DNA of 62,538 nucleotides from a bacterium (lineage in GTDB: Bacteria; CAIWAD01), in NCBI GenBank assembly GCA_030685015.1, contig JAUXWS010000058.1, forward strand, positions 1-62,538. Direction: 5' to 3'. Under the pieces are notes generated by a model. The model had not been told where the DNA came from and did not search any database. It worked only from the letters and a program-made list of their open reading frames with translations. Positions 1 to 7,570 of the stretch are shown piece after piece. The position numbers were made by a program, and so were the translations under genes. Each line of letters opens with the position of its first letter. Within the stretch, counting starts at the first letter, position 1.

Positions 1-251
1 TCATCAATTTTATTCATGGCGAGATCCTTTGCCTTTTCACAACAACCAACCACTTCATATTCTAAATTCCCATCCACAACACCCTTTGCAATCAAAGTCG
101 GGTTCTCTCCGTGGTCAGGGCACTTTACTGAGGATATTGCCTTACTCATATCTTCAATAATTTCACCAATAATAGAATTAATTGACAATGATGCGAAAAA
201 TTGCTCCTTCGTCGCAGTTTTTCCGTCTATTTCGTACGAAATCTTAATCAT
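1..251 (-). CDS. Hypothetical small cysteine/histidine protein, 3' end cut by window
   Basis: The minus strand translates without stops from an ATG at 251 to the window edge, at least 83 residues. The ATG is preceded by AAAGGG with a six-base spacer; an ATG five codons upstream is also in frame but has no ribosome site. The product contains CPDHGENP followed about 20 residues later by EVVGCCEK, a spaced Cys/His pattern suggesting metal binding. I do not recognise a named family. Base composition is AT-rich like the next gene and unlike the GC-rich phage module, so both may be recent arrivals in the element. Confidence 0.6.
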   Translation of the reverse strand, partial: MIKISYEIDGKTATKEQFFASLSINSIIGEIIEDMSKAISSVKCPDHGENPTLIAKGVVDGNLEYEVVGCCEKAKDLAMNKID

Positions 252-296
252 CTCTATCCCTTTCATTTGATAACGAGTAACCTGAACTCAGTGTCT

Positions 297-977
297 TCAC
301 TTACTATTGCCTGAATTGCCAGGCGGTGTCGCTTGCGTTTGCGAAGGCGAAGCTTGGTTAGAGCTCGTACTCCCACCTTCAGAAGGCGGATTCGTAGGTC
401 CAGTCGCGGGAGCTTCACGTGGTAGCCGCTGAACACCTGGGACAGGAGCGCCCTTGGCGATGTCTGAACTCGTTGGCTTCGAGATCTGTGGGATCGGGGC
501 ACCTTCATGTAGGGGCTTTTTTTGATCTGCCATGGGACCCTCCTGATTCATGTTTAGACCGACAAATATCGCCGTAAGAACAATTCCAACGATAAAACAT
601 GATCCTGTTACGTAATTACAGAATTTTGTGGCATTCGCAAATTTATTGACCTCATCTGCTGCGGCATCTTCGCCATCTTCGTAATATTTTCTATTAATTT
701 CGAGTTGTTCTTCAATGCCTTTTTGACTTATCATAAATGATATTATTACTAATATGATGCTGAATACAAATGCAATCCATGATATCAATAACACCCATGT
801 GTGCTCGGCAACTGCCCATTGTCTGGTGTTTCGTATAAACGCGATTGAGAATCCCAAAGCGGCAACAGAATAAGATAGAATCGCTTTATCATAGTTTTCT
901 GAATTCGATAGTTGTCTTTTATAGAGCTCTTCCTTTTCCTTCATCCAGATACTTATGCGTTCAGTCTGATCTGGCAT
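297..977 (-). CDS. Hypothetical membrane protein with long proline/serine-rich C-terminal tail
   Basis: About 226 residues from the ATG at 977. The same frame stays open to a TTG at 1052, so the start is uncertain, and neither start has a clear ribosome site. There are three hydrophobic stretches: a weaker one near residues 33-53 (ILSYSVAALGFSIAFI), a strong one near 58-82, and a third near 124-145. A charged loop lies between the second and third. The last 75 residues are a low-complexity Pro/Ser/Thr/Gln tail that ends GNSGNSK. I recognise no family. The gene is AT-rich and sits directly beside the GC-rich non-coding region at 1053-1502. Confidence 0.55.
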   Translation of the reverse strand: MPDQTERISIWMKEKEELYKRQLSNSENYDKAILSYSVAALGFSIAFIRNTRQWAVAEHTWVLLISWIAFVFSIILVIISFMISQKGIEEQLEINRKYYEDGEDAAADEVNKFANATKFCNYVTGSCFIVGIVLTAIFVGLNMNQEGPMADQKKPLHEGAPIPQISKPTSSDIAKGAPVPGVQRLPREAPATGPTNPPSEGGSTSSNQASPSQTQATPPGNSGNSK

Positions 978-1052
978 TGGTTCACGTAGAATTTGAACTT
1001 CTTGAACGACTAACTCTCTTATGAGAGTAGCATCGGAATGCCTAATGAACAA

Positions 1053-1502
1053 ACCGCCCGCGCGCGGAAGGACCCCTTACAGCCAAGGTGCCCCGGCGGG
1101 GCCCGCCGCTTTGCCGCGGGACACCCCCCCGCCAGCCGCCAGGCCGGGCTAGGCAGACCAGGTTGCGCCATCCAGCCGGCCGGCCGGCGTGCGCCATCCA
1201 CAAGCCCCCATGGCCGGCAGGACCTGCCGGCGCGCGCGCCGTCCCGGCCCGCAGCCGCTGCGCCGTTGGGCCAGCAGGCCGCGTGTCCCGCCTTCAGCGC
1301 CCCGCTCCGCCCTGGGCTGGCCCGTTCACCCCGCCGCTGGGCTGCCGCCCCCGGCAGCTGCAATGTCCGAGAACAGTGATTCTCGGACTCAGTGCCCGGC
1401 GCCTGGCGGGCGATCCCTTTGACACGCAAAGGCCGCCTTGATCTGGGGCGGCATGATCTCGGACTCAGTTTCCGGGTTCTGGGCATTTGGGGCCCCAGAT
1501 GA
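1053..1502. other. GC-rich non-coding region with hairpins and short repeats
   Basis: About 450 bases with no convincing gene; the open frames across it are arginine/proline-rich low-complexity readings on both strands. It holds GC-rich inverted repeats, a perfect 9-bp hairpin (GTCCGAGAA ... TTCTCGGAC, 1364-1390), and two near-copies of a sequence beginning CTCGGACTCAGT (about 1383 and 1458). It marks the change from the AT-rich left-edge genes to the GC-rich replication module. It could hold a terminator or protein-binding sites; nothing more specific can be said. Confidence 0.4.
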
Positions 1503-2195
1503 TCAATCCCCGAAGGGGTCCGCCGTCTGGTCGTCGTCGTCCTGGGGCACCTCCACGCCGGCGCCTGGCGCGCCCATGGCCTCCACGCCCAGGCCACGTG
1601 GCGCGCCGCCGGCCTGCAGGGCCTTCAGTTGGCCCGGGGTCATGGTTGCCCGTACACGTTCCAGCAGGGCGCCCACGCCGGCGGCAGCCGCCAAGGCACC
1701 CAACTGTGCGCCGCCCTTGACGCCGCGCGCCTGGCCATCGGCGATCTCCTTGGGCGTCGCCTTCAGGTTCCGCAGGTGCCTGTCCACAATCTTGGACAGG
1801 AAGTCCAGGGCCTTGGGCTCCATGGTGGCGCAGTCATGGACCAGGCGCACGTAGGCCGCGCCGGCCACCAGAATCTGGCGCAGGTCTGCGCCGGTGTTGA
1901 GCCCGGTGTAGTCCCGGTAGATCTCGGCGACGTAACCCTCCAGGGCCCGCTGGCGATCCTGATCCTTCGGGAAGACCGTCGGCACGACCACGCCGGCCGG
2001 CAGCTCCAGCCTGGCCTCCAGATCGCCGGGCGACACGTCCTGGTGCAGCGCGCAGCGCAGGCCGGCCGCGGGCACATAGACTCGGCAAACCCTGCCGTCG
2101 CCCAGGTCCGTGCCGCAGCGCGGGCCTATCGAGACGGGCCCGGCCTGGTCGCTGGTATCGATCTTCCCTGGCTCCTGCTTCACGCTCACCTCCAT
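1503..2195 (-). CDS. Hypothetical phage-type protein with zinc-binding motif and acidic DPF tip
   Basis: 230 residues from an ATG at 2195. Near residues 27-52 it carries the pattern C-x9-C-x10-C-x2-H (RCGTDL...VCRVY...RCALHQ), resembling the small zinc motif of many phage proteins encoded near terminase or replication genes. The middle (residues 85-165) is helical and charged. The protein ends TADPFGD, an acidic-aromatic tip shared with several other products of this element. It is the last gene of the minus-strand module and lies downstream of a pair of palindromic operator-like sites at 2358-2402. Function unknown. Confidence 0.7.
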   Translation of the reverse strand: MEVSVKQEPGKIDTSDQAGPVSIGPRCGTDLGDGRVCRVYVPAAGLRCALHQDVSPGDLEARLELPAGVVVPTVFPKDQDRQRALEGYVAEIYRDYTGLNTGADLRQILVAGAAYVRLVHDCATMEPKALDFLSKIVDRHLRNLKATPKEIADGQARGVKGGAQLGALAAAAGVGALLERVRATMTPGQLKALQAGGAPRGLGVEAMGAPGAGVEVPQDDDDQTADPFGD

Positions 2196-2214
2196 GGGTT
2201 CCCCTCTGGACCCG

Positions 2215-2232
2215 CCGCCCAGCTTTGGGCGG
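2215..2232 (-). promoter_or_regulatory. Perfect 7-bp hairpin just upstream of a start codon
   Basis: CCGCCCA and TGGGCGG pair across a four-base loop. The hairpin ends 20 bases before the ATG at 2195 on the minus strand. It could shield the ribosome site or be a protein-binding site; there is no T-run, so a terminator is unlikely. Confidence 0.35.
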
Positions 2233-2357
2233 GCGGGCTCACGCGGAAGTCGCGGTCCATTTCCGCGCCCTAAGTGCCTGTCCCATTAAGAGAATCCTCG
2301 CATCCACATACCCCCATTTGCCTTGCCAGCTCTCGAAGCGCCTGCACTTCCCGCGTT

Positions 2358-2402
2358 TTCTCAATTCTGAGAATCCGGGCACCGTTTTCTCATTTCTGAG
2401 AA
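2358..2402. promoter_or_regulatory. Two tandem palindromic operator-like sites
   Basis: Two 16-bp sites, 2358-2373 and 2387-2402, each read TTCTCA-n4-TGAGAA with perfect 6-bp arms, 29 bp centre to centre. They lie in the gap between the RecB/Cas4-like gene (stop 2411) and the start of the next gene (2195). This is the usual arrangement for a dimeric HTH repressor controlling the downstream gene. The XRE-type regulator encoded at 4379-4921 is an obvious candidate to bind them, but that link is inference. Confidence 0.55.
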
Positions 2403-2410
2403 AGTGGCCG

Positions 2411-3781
2411 TCACACTTTGATCCGCCGCTTGACCTTCGGCCTGGGCGCGCGGCGTGGTTTGAGCTCCGGCTCTTCCACCGGGCGTTTGTAGGCCTGGAG
2501 CTTGGGGTTGGGCATGGTCTCGATGAGTGGCGTGATCGCCTCTTGCAGTTCCTTCCAGGCCGTGGCGGTCAGCCGGCCCTGGGCGTCCTTCATGACCGAG
2601 TCGAACTCCGTCTTCGAAATGCGACCGATGCGCCGGAGGACCTGGGCGACGGTGCGGTTGTAGGCGTGTGCGAGCAGGCTGGCCACCTTATGCGGGTCGA
2701 GGAAGGTGGTCTCGTTGGCCGGCGTCGTGCGGAAGAGATGCGTGGGCGTCTCGATCTGCTCGTTTCCGATCAAGTGGATCTTCATGAGGTCGGCCAGCTC
2801 TTCCTTGCGGCCGTAGAGGATCTTGGCGACGCTGGACAGGCGGTCGTATTCGACGGCGATGGCGGAGAGGTCCATCGGTTCGATGTGGGCCTGGGGCAGG
2901 CCGCGTGCGACGACCTCGCGCCAGAGGCTGCAGCGGATCTTGTGGTCGCAGTAGCCGCAGTACTTGTTGAGCTGGGGCTCGAAGCACGTGGAGCGCTCGC
3001 ACCTGCGCACCAGCGTGACGATCTGGTGGAGAGCGAGGCTCAAGTCGGACGGGGTGCGCCTGGTCCGTTGGATGGTTCGGTGCCGGAGCATGATGAAGTC
3101 GAAGTCGACGGGCGTGTCGGGTGTGATGGCGAGGGCCTCGGACTCGCGCACGGCGATCTCGTAGATGGACGACTGCAGGGACTGCCTGAGTTCGTCCTTG
3201 GTGTAGAGCATGCGGTTGGTTTTGTAGTCGCGGATCTTCACGACGCCTTCGGGCGTGACCTCCAAGCGGTCGATGAAGCCGACAAGCAGGATGTCGCCGT
3301 CGGGCTCTTCGAGCACGAGTTCGAAGGGCCACTCGAGTCCGATGATCTGGTCGGCGTAGAAGTCGCCGGCGGCGAGGTATTCGACGAGGATGGCCTGGGC
3401 GTCCTGGAGGAGCTGGCCGCTGGCCTGCGGGTGTTCCAGGAAGGCCTGGGAGAGGCTTTCGAAGAAGAGCTTCTGCTGGTACATGATCCGGCCCTTGTGC
3501 CTGGCCTTGTGGAGAACCTGGCCAGCGAGTTCCAGCGTGCGGTGACACAGGTTGCCGAGGAGAGCAGGGGACATGGGGTCGGGCAGGGGCAGGACGTTGT
3601 CGGCACCGTAGATCTGCGGATCCAGGTATCTGGCCTTGTAGGCGAGTGGGCACCTGGCGTAGGTGTCGAGGCGCGAGAACGACCAGTGCTCGTTGTGGAC
3701 AATGAAGCCCTCGGGAATGGCGGGCTCCAAGAGGGGCGTGTCCTTACGGCACATTGTGTCGAGGCTGCAGGGGCTAAGCAT
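2411..3781 (-). CDS. PD-(D/E)XK nuclease, RecB/Cas4/AddB-like, with Fe-S cysteines
   Basis: 456 residues from the ATG at 3781, preceded by AAGGA; the longer open frame upstream is non-coding palindromic DNA. RecB-family nuclease signatures are in order: NLCH (His80), GFIDR (Asp171) and DYKT (Asp185, Lys187). Cys44 (YARCP) plus C275-x2-C278-x5-C284 matches the four-cysteine iron-sulfur arrangement of Cas4 and AddB nucleases. The C-terminal 80 residues are basic (...KRRIKV). Expected to be a DNA exonuclease acting in phage recombination or end processing together with the helicases and SMC-like ATPase of the same element. No cas genes or CRISPR repeats are nearby, so it is not called Cas4. Confidence 0.85.
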   Translation of the reverse strand: MLSPCSLDTMCRKDTPLLEPAIPEGFIVHNEHWSFSRLDTYARCPLAYKARYLDPQIYGADNVLPLPDPMSPALLGNLCHRTLELAGQVLHKARHKGRIMYQQKLFFESLSQAFLEHPQASGQLLQDAQAILVEYLAAGDFYADQIIGLEWPFELVLEEPDGDILLVGFIDRLEVTPEGVVKIRDYKTNRMLYTKDELRQSLQSSIYEIAVRESEALAITPDTPVDFDFIMLRHRTIQRTRRTPSDLSLALHQIVTLVRRCERSTCFEPQLNKYCGYCDHKIRCSLWREVVARGLPQAHIEPMDLSAIAVEYDRLSSVAKILYGRKEELADLMKIHLIGNEQIETPTHLFRTTPANETTFLDPHKVASLLAHAYNRTVAQVLRRIGRISKTEFDSVMKDAQGRLTATAWKELQEAITPLIETMPNPKLQAYKRPVEEPELKPRRAPRPKVKRRIKV

Positions 3782-4378
3782 GGGCGTGTCCTTCCCGGTG
3801 GTCGGGGAGTGGGGTGAACGTGGCAGGGCGGGGCTGTGTGGCCCAGGACGGGCGCCTGGCGCGGCGCGGGCGTGTGCGGCGCAGCGCGGGCGGAAGCAGG
3901 GGGAACGGCAGTTGCCGGAAAAACAGCGGGGGGAACGGGGGGAACAACACGCGTGGTGCTTGCTGCGTTTTATCCCCGTTAAAAACAAGATGCCCAATGG
4001 ACCGTTGGATCGCTGGAAAAACCATGGAACGGGGTGGTGAAAAAAAGAAAAAGTGGGACGACCGCTGGCTCGCGACCGCACGACGACTTACAATTAAAAA
4101 AGAGCAATTTTCATTCGTCGAGCGGTCACGATCCAGCGGGCAGGATTTTCTTTTTTTTGCACCACCCCTATCTCTGGTATTTTGTTTGGACAGCGGTCCA
4201 GCAAAGCTATTTGGACGCCCGATTGCCCAAAGCAAAATGCCGGAATGCCCCACTGGTCGCGACCATTCGACCAAGCAGGACCTTTGTATCACGATGTCCG
4301 CCTTCGTGGTTTTGGTCGAATGGTCGCGACCAGTCCTTGATTCAGGACCGAATTCTTGGACAGCGGGACAGAGGCCAC
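3782..4378. other. Non-coding region packed with inverted repeats; candidate replication origin or control region
   Basis: About 600 bases with no credible gene between the XRE regulator and the nuclease. It contains a perfect 23-bp inverted repeat with arms 4252-4274 and 4312-4334 (core GGTCGCGACCATTCGACC) and a 37-base spacer. Another pair, 4062-4079 and 4122-4139, matches at 16 of 18 bases. Around this pair the whole stretch from about 4000 to 4215 folds back as a long imperfect palindrome, including matching GGGGTGGTG and poly-A/poly-T blocks. Such structures next to replication genes are seen at phage and plasmid origins, but they could also be a MITE-like insertion or a regulatory region. 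Confidence 0.45.
4252..4334. repeat. Perfect 23-bp inverted repeat
   Basis: Left arm 4252-4274 begins ACTGGTCGCGACC; right arm 4312-4334 is its exact reverse complement. Each arm contains the palindrome GGTCGCGACC. The 37-base spacer shows no gene. The right arm ends about 45 bases beyond the stop codon of the XRE regulator gene on the minus strand, so the RNA hairpin could also act at the 3' end of that transcript. Confidence 0.7.
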
Positions 4379-4921
4379 TCATTTGCGCAGCCCTCGCATC
4401 GCGCGAAACTCCGTCTCGAACACACCTTCCATCTCGTCCACCCACTTCTTCACCCGGTCGTATTCTGCCCCGCGTGGAGCCCAATGCCGGTTCAACCAGT
4501 GAGAAATGGTGTTGGCGTTGACGCCCAATTCGTCCGCCAGCTCCTGCCGGGTGAGACCCAGGTCGATCTTCTTGTGCGCGAGGGCGCGCAGCATGGGGTC
4601 TTCCAGCCGGCCGTCGACGCCCCGTGGCCATCCCCGACCGTTGGGGCGGTATTTGGCAGTTGCGCGCGCCTGTGACGCGTGCTGGTCGATGTGTGCCGCG
4701 ACCTGGCGCCCAAGGGCTTCGATGCGTCTGTTGAGTTCCTTCATCCCATCGATGATTTCGCGTTTGTCGCGCATCTCAGGGGTTTGACGGTAGCTCTCCA
4801 GTGCCTTGCTTGTCATGATGCCGATGTTCTCCGCAAGGCGGCGTTCGCGCGTGGCCAGGTATTCCATGAGCCGCGGGGAGAGCTTGTCCTGGTTGGGGTC
4901 GAGGGTGGGGGTGTCGCCCAT
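4379..4921 (-). CDS. XRE/HTH_3-type DNA-binding regulator
   Basis: 180 residues from the ATG at 4921. The N-terminal two thirds are helical and charged, probably a coiled-coil or dimerisation part. The C-terminal third holds a helix-turn-helix near residues 118-150, with LTRQELADEL, GVNANTISHWL and a final RHWAP. It lies between a hypothetical gene and the palindrome-rich region 3782-4378, and is the best local candidate to bind those palindromes or the TTCTCA-n4-TGAGAA sites. It could act as repressor of the lytic or replicative genes or as an origin-binding factor. Confidence 0.75.
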   Translation of the reverse strand: MGDTPTLDPNQDKLSPRLMEYLATRERRLAENIGIMTSKALESYRQTPEMRDKREIIDGMKELNRRIEALGRQVAAHIDQHASQARATAKYRPNGRGWPRGVDGRLEDPMLRALAHKKIDLGLTRQELADELGVNANTISHWLNRHWAPRGAEYDRVKKWVDEMEGVFETEFRAMRGLRK

Positions 4922-4956
4922 CGGGGGTTGTCTTTCTGTTGGCGATTCTCATTGAC

Positions 4957-5649
4957 TCAGCTTGCGTCGGCGGCGTTTGCGGACACGTCCAGCAGCCCGC
5001 GCTTGGCCGCCAGTGCCTGGTCGCGTTCATCCACCAGCTGCTCGATGCACTGGGCGATGGCGTAGGGGTTGTCTACTCCGTTGTGGGTGGTGTCCGGAAC
5101 GCCAGCCTTGTCCAGGACGCGCCAGGCGTTGAACAGGGCTTCGTGGGCGTGCTCTGGGGAGAGGGTGATGCGCTTCTTTTTCTCCTTGACTGACGCCAGC
5201 AGGATGTTCAGCCAGGCCTTCAGGTAGGTGATCTCCTTGGCCATGTCTGCGATGGCGTGGGGCACGTCGTTGACGATGAAGTTGTCGCCCACCATCTGGT
5301 GCAGATGGCCGGCGTTGGCCAGGGCGATGTTGGCGGCGCGCAGTGCCCCCACGGGATCGCCTTCGACTTGCTTCAGGTTGAAGTCGACGGCCCGCTGGGT
5401 CAGGACCTCGCCCGGCGCCGTCAGGCAAACTTCCTCCGCCAGGGACCTGGCCAGGCTACGGCCACAGTTGCCCGTGGCCCGTTCATATCCGGCGGCGACG
5501 CCCAGGTGGAAGCACTCGCGCTCAATGGTTGTGGCGTAGAGGCTGTTGGCTTTCATGGCAGGGTCTGCCACGTCGCGGCTGATCAGCCCGAGCTGGTGGC
5601 CTTTGGCAAAGGCAGAGCAGATGTCGATTGCTGTCTGTGAGATGTTCAC
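4957..5649 (-). CDS. Hypothetical phage protein
   Basis: 230 residues, starting at a GTG at 5649 preceded by AAAGGA seven bases away. The sequence is mostly helical and has no recognisable motif. It contains three cysteines in the N-terminal third (ICSAF, RECFH, GNCGR) with no metal-site spacing. Codon use and GC content match the neighbouring replication genes. It follows a 170-base gap that holds competing hairpins (5738-5794). Confidence 0.6.
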   Translation of the reverse strand: MNISQTAIDICSAFAKGHQLGLISRDVADPAMKANSLYATTIERECFHLGVAAGYERATGNCGRSLARSLAEEVCLTAPGEVLTQRAVDFNLKQVEGDPVGALRAANIALANAGHLHQMVGDNFIVNDVPHAIADMAKEITYLKAWLNILLASVKEKKKRITLSPEHAHEALFNAWRVLDKAGVPDTTHNGVDNPYAIAQCIEQLVDERDQALAAKRGLLDVSANAADAS

Positions 5650-5737
5650 GGGGACGTCCTTTTCTATTGTTTTTCTTGTCCATCAGGGTGTTCCATCCTG
5701 CCCTGTGTCACATTTGCATTGACCTTCGGCCATGCCA

Positions 5738-5794
5738 CGTGCCGCAATGGGGCACGCCCCAGCGCCAGCGGGTGGCGGCCACCAGGGGCGTGCC
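5738..5794. promoter_or_regulatory. Three-arm alternative hairpin (attenuator-like)
   Basis: Arm CGTGCC (5738-5743) can pair with GGCACG (5751-5756). The longer GGCACGCCCC (5751-5760) can instead pair with GGGGCGTGCC (5785-5794), with a further small CGCC/GGCG stem inside. The two foldings exclude each other, like terminator/antiterminator pairs. The sequence lies between two minus-strand genes. No U-run follows, so transcription termination is not proven; translation control or a protein-binding site is possible. Confidence 0.4.
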
Positions 5795-5821
5795 GACCAT
5801 CAGTTATCACGTGGCCGCGGC

Positions 5822-6295
5822 CTAGCGTCCTCCTCCAGCGCCCCGCCAAAGGCGGGCGCGGCGCAGTGTGTCCACGGGCCGCTTTGTCCAGCACGGGCAG
5901 TGGGTGGCCTGGTGGACCTCCTCGTCCAAGAACTCAGGGCGGTGAATGACGGGCGCGGTCCAGAAGTGTCCCAGGCACGAGTAGTACCACTGACCTTCGT
6001 CGTTGATGTAGAACACGCGCCAGTAGAGATGCGTCCAGGCCGGCAGCGTCCCGGCGAACCGGTAGTGCGTCGTCATCACTTGGACCTGGACCAGGGGATG
6101 CGCCAGCCACGGGTTGTCGGCCACCTGCAATTCCCAGTTGTGGTATCTGGCCTTGGGCAGCCAGGCGAAGCGCGTGCCCGTGGCCGGGACGCAGTGCTGG
6201 CCGTAGGTCGGCGTGACCAGCTCGGGGGCATCCTGGGCGATGGCGCCAAGCGCCAGGACGAGCACCAGGATGAGAGCGATTGCGGACGTCTTCAT
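5822..6295 (-). CDS. Secreted protein with FN3-like fold
   Basis: 157 residues from the ATG at 6295 (MKTSA), preceded by AAGGAG with an 8-base spacer; an ATG two codons earlier is too close to that site. Residues 1-21 form a classical signal peptide (lysine, then ALILVLVLALGAIAQ, cleavage before DAPELV). The mature part follows a fibronectin type III-like pattern: P-T start, FAWLPKARYHNWELQVADN, then HLYWRVFYINDEGQW. Four cysteines could form disulfides. A secreted protein amid replication genes suggests an accessory function acting on the host surface, for example surface alteration or exclusion of other phages; this is inference. Confidence 0.7.
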   Translation of the reverse strand: MKTSAIALILVLVLALGAIAQDAPELVTPTYGQHCVPATGTRFAWLPKARYHNWELQVADNPWLAHPLVQVQVMTTHYRFAGTLPAWTHLYWRVFYINDEGQWYYSCLGHFWTAPVIHRPEFLDEEVHQATHCPCWTKRPVDTLRRARLWRGAGGGR

Positions 6296-6334
6296 GTGCA
6301 TTCTCCTTGGTTGTTGATGGGTCTTGCGGGGTGC

Positions 6335-6628
6335 TTAAGAATTGGCGTCGCCGCCCGTGCTCTTGGCCTTCAGGTAGGCGTGGAGAGCGTCCGTGACGCG
6401 CGTGGTGGCGCTGTGGAGGTGCTGGTGGTCAATCGGGCCGTGGGCATCGACCGCGTACGTCAGGCTACCCAGGATCAGGCCCAAGAGGTCCTCGCGGCGG
6501 ATGGGCCGGCAGCGCAAGGCCACCACGTGAGGAAGCTCGTCCCAGGGCGTGTCGCGTGGGACAATCAGGGCGTCCATGATGCCGGCCAGGACCTCGGCGG
6601 CGCTTGGGTTTTGGCCAAGGGGGCGCAT
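6335..6628 (-). CDS. Hypothetical small protein
   Basis: 97 residues from the ATG at 6628 (MRPLGQNPSAAEVL). The start lies five bases beyond the stop codon of the HU-like gene (6633), implying translational coupling. The sequence is helical (LLGLILGSLTYAVDAHG) with several histidines (PIDHQHLHSATT). No known family recognised. Confidence 0.55.
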   Translation of the reverse strand: MRPLGQNPSAAEVLAGIMDALIVPRDTPWDELPHVVALRCRPIRREDLLGLILGSLTYAVDAHGPIDHQHLHSATTRVTDALHAYLKAKSTGGDANS

Positions 6629-6632
6629 GGGA

Positions 6633-7004
6633 TCATGCCTCCCGCTGCGCAGGCTTCCGCCACCAAGGCGGCCGTGGCAATGCGTCCAGCATGGCCCGCC
6701 GCTCCTTGGCTGCGATGACGCGTGGGTCGTCATCCGGAAGCGGGCGCTGGTAGAACAGAGTGGCCATGGGAATGGACGGCTTGAACCGCAGGTGGTGGTG
6801 GCTCTTCCCAGAAAGGCATGCTTTGGCTTGGGACTCGAATTTCCCGATATGCTCCAGGCCCAGGCTCTCGTCCGTGTCCAGGTCTTCCAGGAGGTCACGC
6901 AGGACGACCAGGAAGTCCCGAACCGTCCGGCGGGCATCGCGGTCCGAGTAGCCGAATGCGGCCCGGAGGCGCAGGGCCAGGTGCTGTTTGTTGAGTGTGC
7001 TCAT
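6633..7004 (-). CDS. HU/IHF-like DNA-bending protein
   Basis: 123 residues. The first 90 follow the HU layout: LNKQHLALRLRAAFGYSDRD and ARRTVRDFLVVLRDLLEDLD match the two N-terminal dimerisation helices, then LEHIGKFE corresponds to the conserved G-F-G-x-F strand turn, and LRFKPSIPM to the strand after the DNA-binding arm. The Pro-containing arm is short (about ten residues, KACLSGKSHH), and a 35-residue C-terminal extension ends in KPAQREA. It probably bends or packages element DNA at replication or recombination sites. The family match is by pattern only. Confidence 0.6.
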   Translation of the reverse strand: MSTLNKQHLALRLRAAFGYSDRDARRTVRDFLVVLRDLLEDLDTDESLGLEHIGKFESQAKACLSGKSHHHLRFKPSIPMATLFYQRPLPDDDPRVIAAKERRAMLDALPRPPWWRKPAQREA

Positions 7005-7059
7005 GGATGTCCTCGCGTGCTCGCCTGGGGCCGCGGGCGCCCCAGGCAGGTCCTGGTTG

Positions 7060-7560
7060 TCAGTCGTCGAAGGGGTCGCCGGGCTCCGCCGTCCTGGGCT
7101 TGGGGTCGCCGGCCGTCACCATCGGCTCGGGCTGGCCGATGCCGCAGGCTTCGCCCTCCAAGTGGATCACGGTCACGCGCCCGCTCAGCTCGTCGAAGTC
7201 GGCGCGGTAGGGATGGTCCTGGAAGAAGAGAGGCCAGCGCTCGCGCATGGCGTTGAGGTCTTCCGCCGGCTGGCGCAGCCTGGCCAGCTGGTTTTCCACA
7301 TAGGCGATGGTGGCCTGGCAGCGGATCACGTCGTTCATCTTCTCGCAGGACTTCAGCGCCTTGGTGGCCGTCACCGAGTCACTCAGCATGCCGCCGAAGA
7401 ACCATGCCCAACTCGGGTCGCTCGTGATGGCCTGGAGTTCGAACACGTGCTTCAGCTGGCGGTCGTAGGCATCCAGGTCCGTCTGTGGCGGGCGCGGCGC
7501 CTTCACCCCTTCCGGGGCAGGCGTGGTCGCGTCCTGGGTGTGTTGCTTGGCTCTCGTCAT
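7060..7560 (-). CDS. Hypothetical protein with acidic DPF tip
   Basis: 166 residues from the ATG at 7560, with AGGAG seven bases upstream. The body is helical and contains FELQAITSDPSWAWFFGGML and a heptad-like stretch (RCQATIAYVENQLARLRQ). The protein ends TAEPGDPFDD, the same kind of acidic-aromatic C-terminus found on other proteins of this element. No family recognised. It sits between the HU-like and the TM/coiled-coil genes. Confidence 0.65.
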   Translation of the reverse strand: MTRAKQHTQDATTPAPEGVKAPRPPQTDLDAYDRQLKHVFELQAITSDPSWAWFFGGMLSDSVTATKALKSCEKMNDVIRCQATIAYVENQLARLRQPAEDLNAMRERWPLFFQDHPYRADFDELSGRVTVIHLEGEACGIGQPEPMVTAGDPKPRTAEPGDPFDD

Positions 7561-7570
7561 GCGCGGGCTC

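Noticed and set aside
16-270. Plus-strand frame of 84 codons at the left edge
   Set aside because: The opposite strand gives a better protein with a ribosome site and a Cys/His pattern.
1038-1597. Open frames in the GC-rich stretch on both strands
   Set aside because: Low-complexity Arg/Pro/Ala sequences overlapping each other on both strands, no ribosome sites, no family resemblance.
2411-3781. Cas4 of a CRISPR system
   Set aside because: Motifs fit Cas4, but no cas1, cas2 or repeats are nearby, and RecB/AddB-like nucleases are common in phage recombination modules.
2225-3817. Very long plus-strand frame opposite the RecB-like nuclease gene
   Set aside because: A mirror of GC-rich coding on the minus strand, which has the full set of nuclease motifs; the same holds for long antisense frames opposite the primase, helicases, GH38 and pyruvate kinase genes.
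3814-4675. Long open frames across the palindrome-rich region
   Set aside because: They cross several inverted repeats, overlap the antisense of the regulator gene, and have no recognisable domain.
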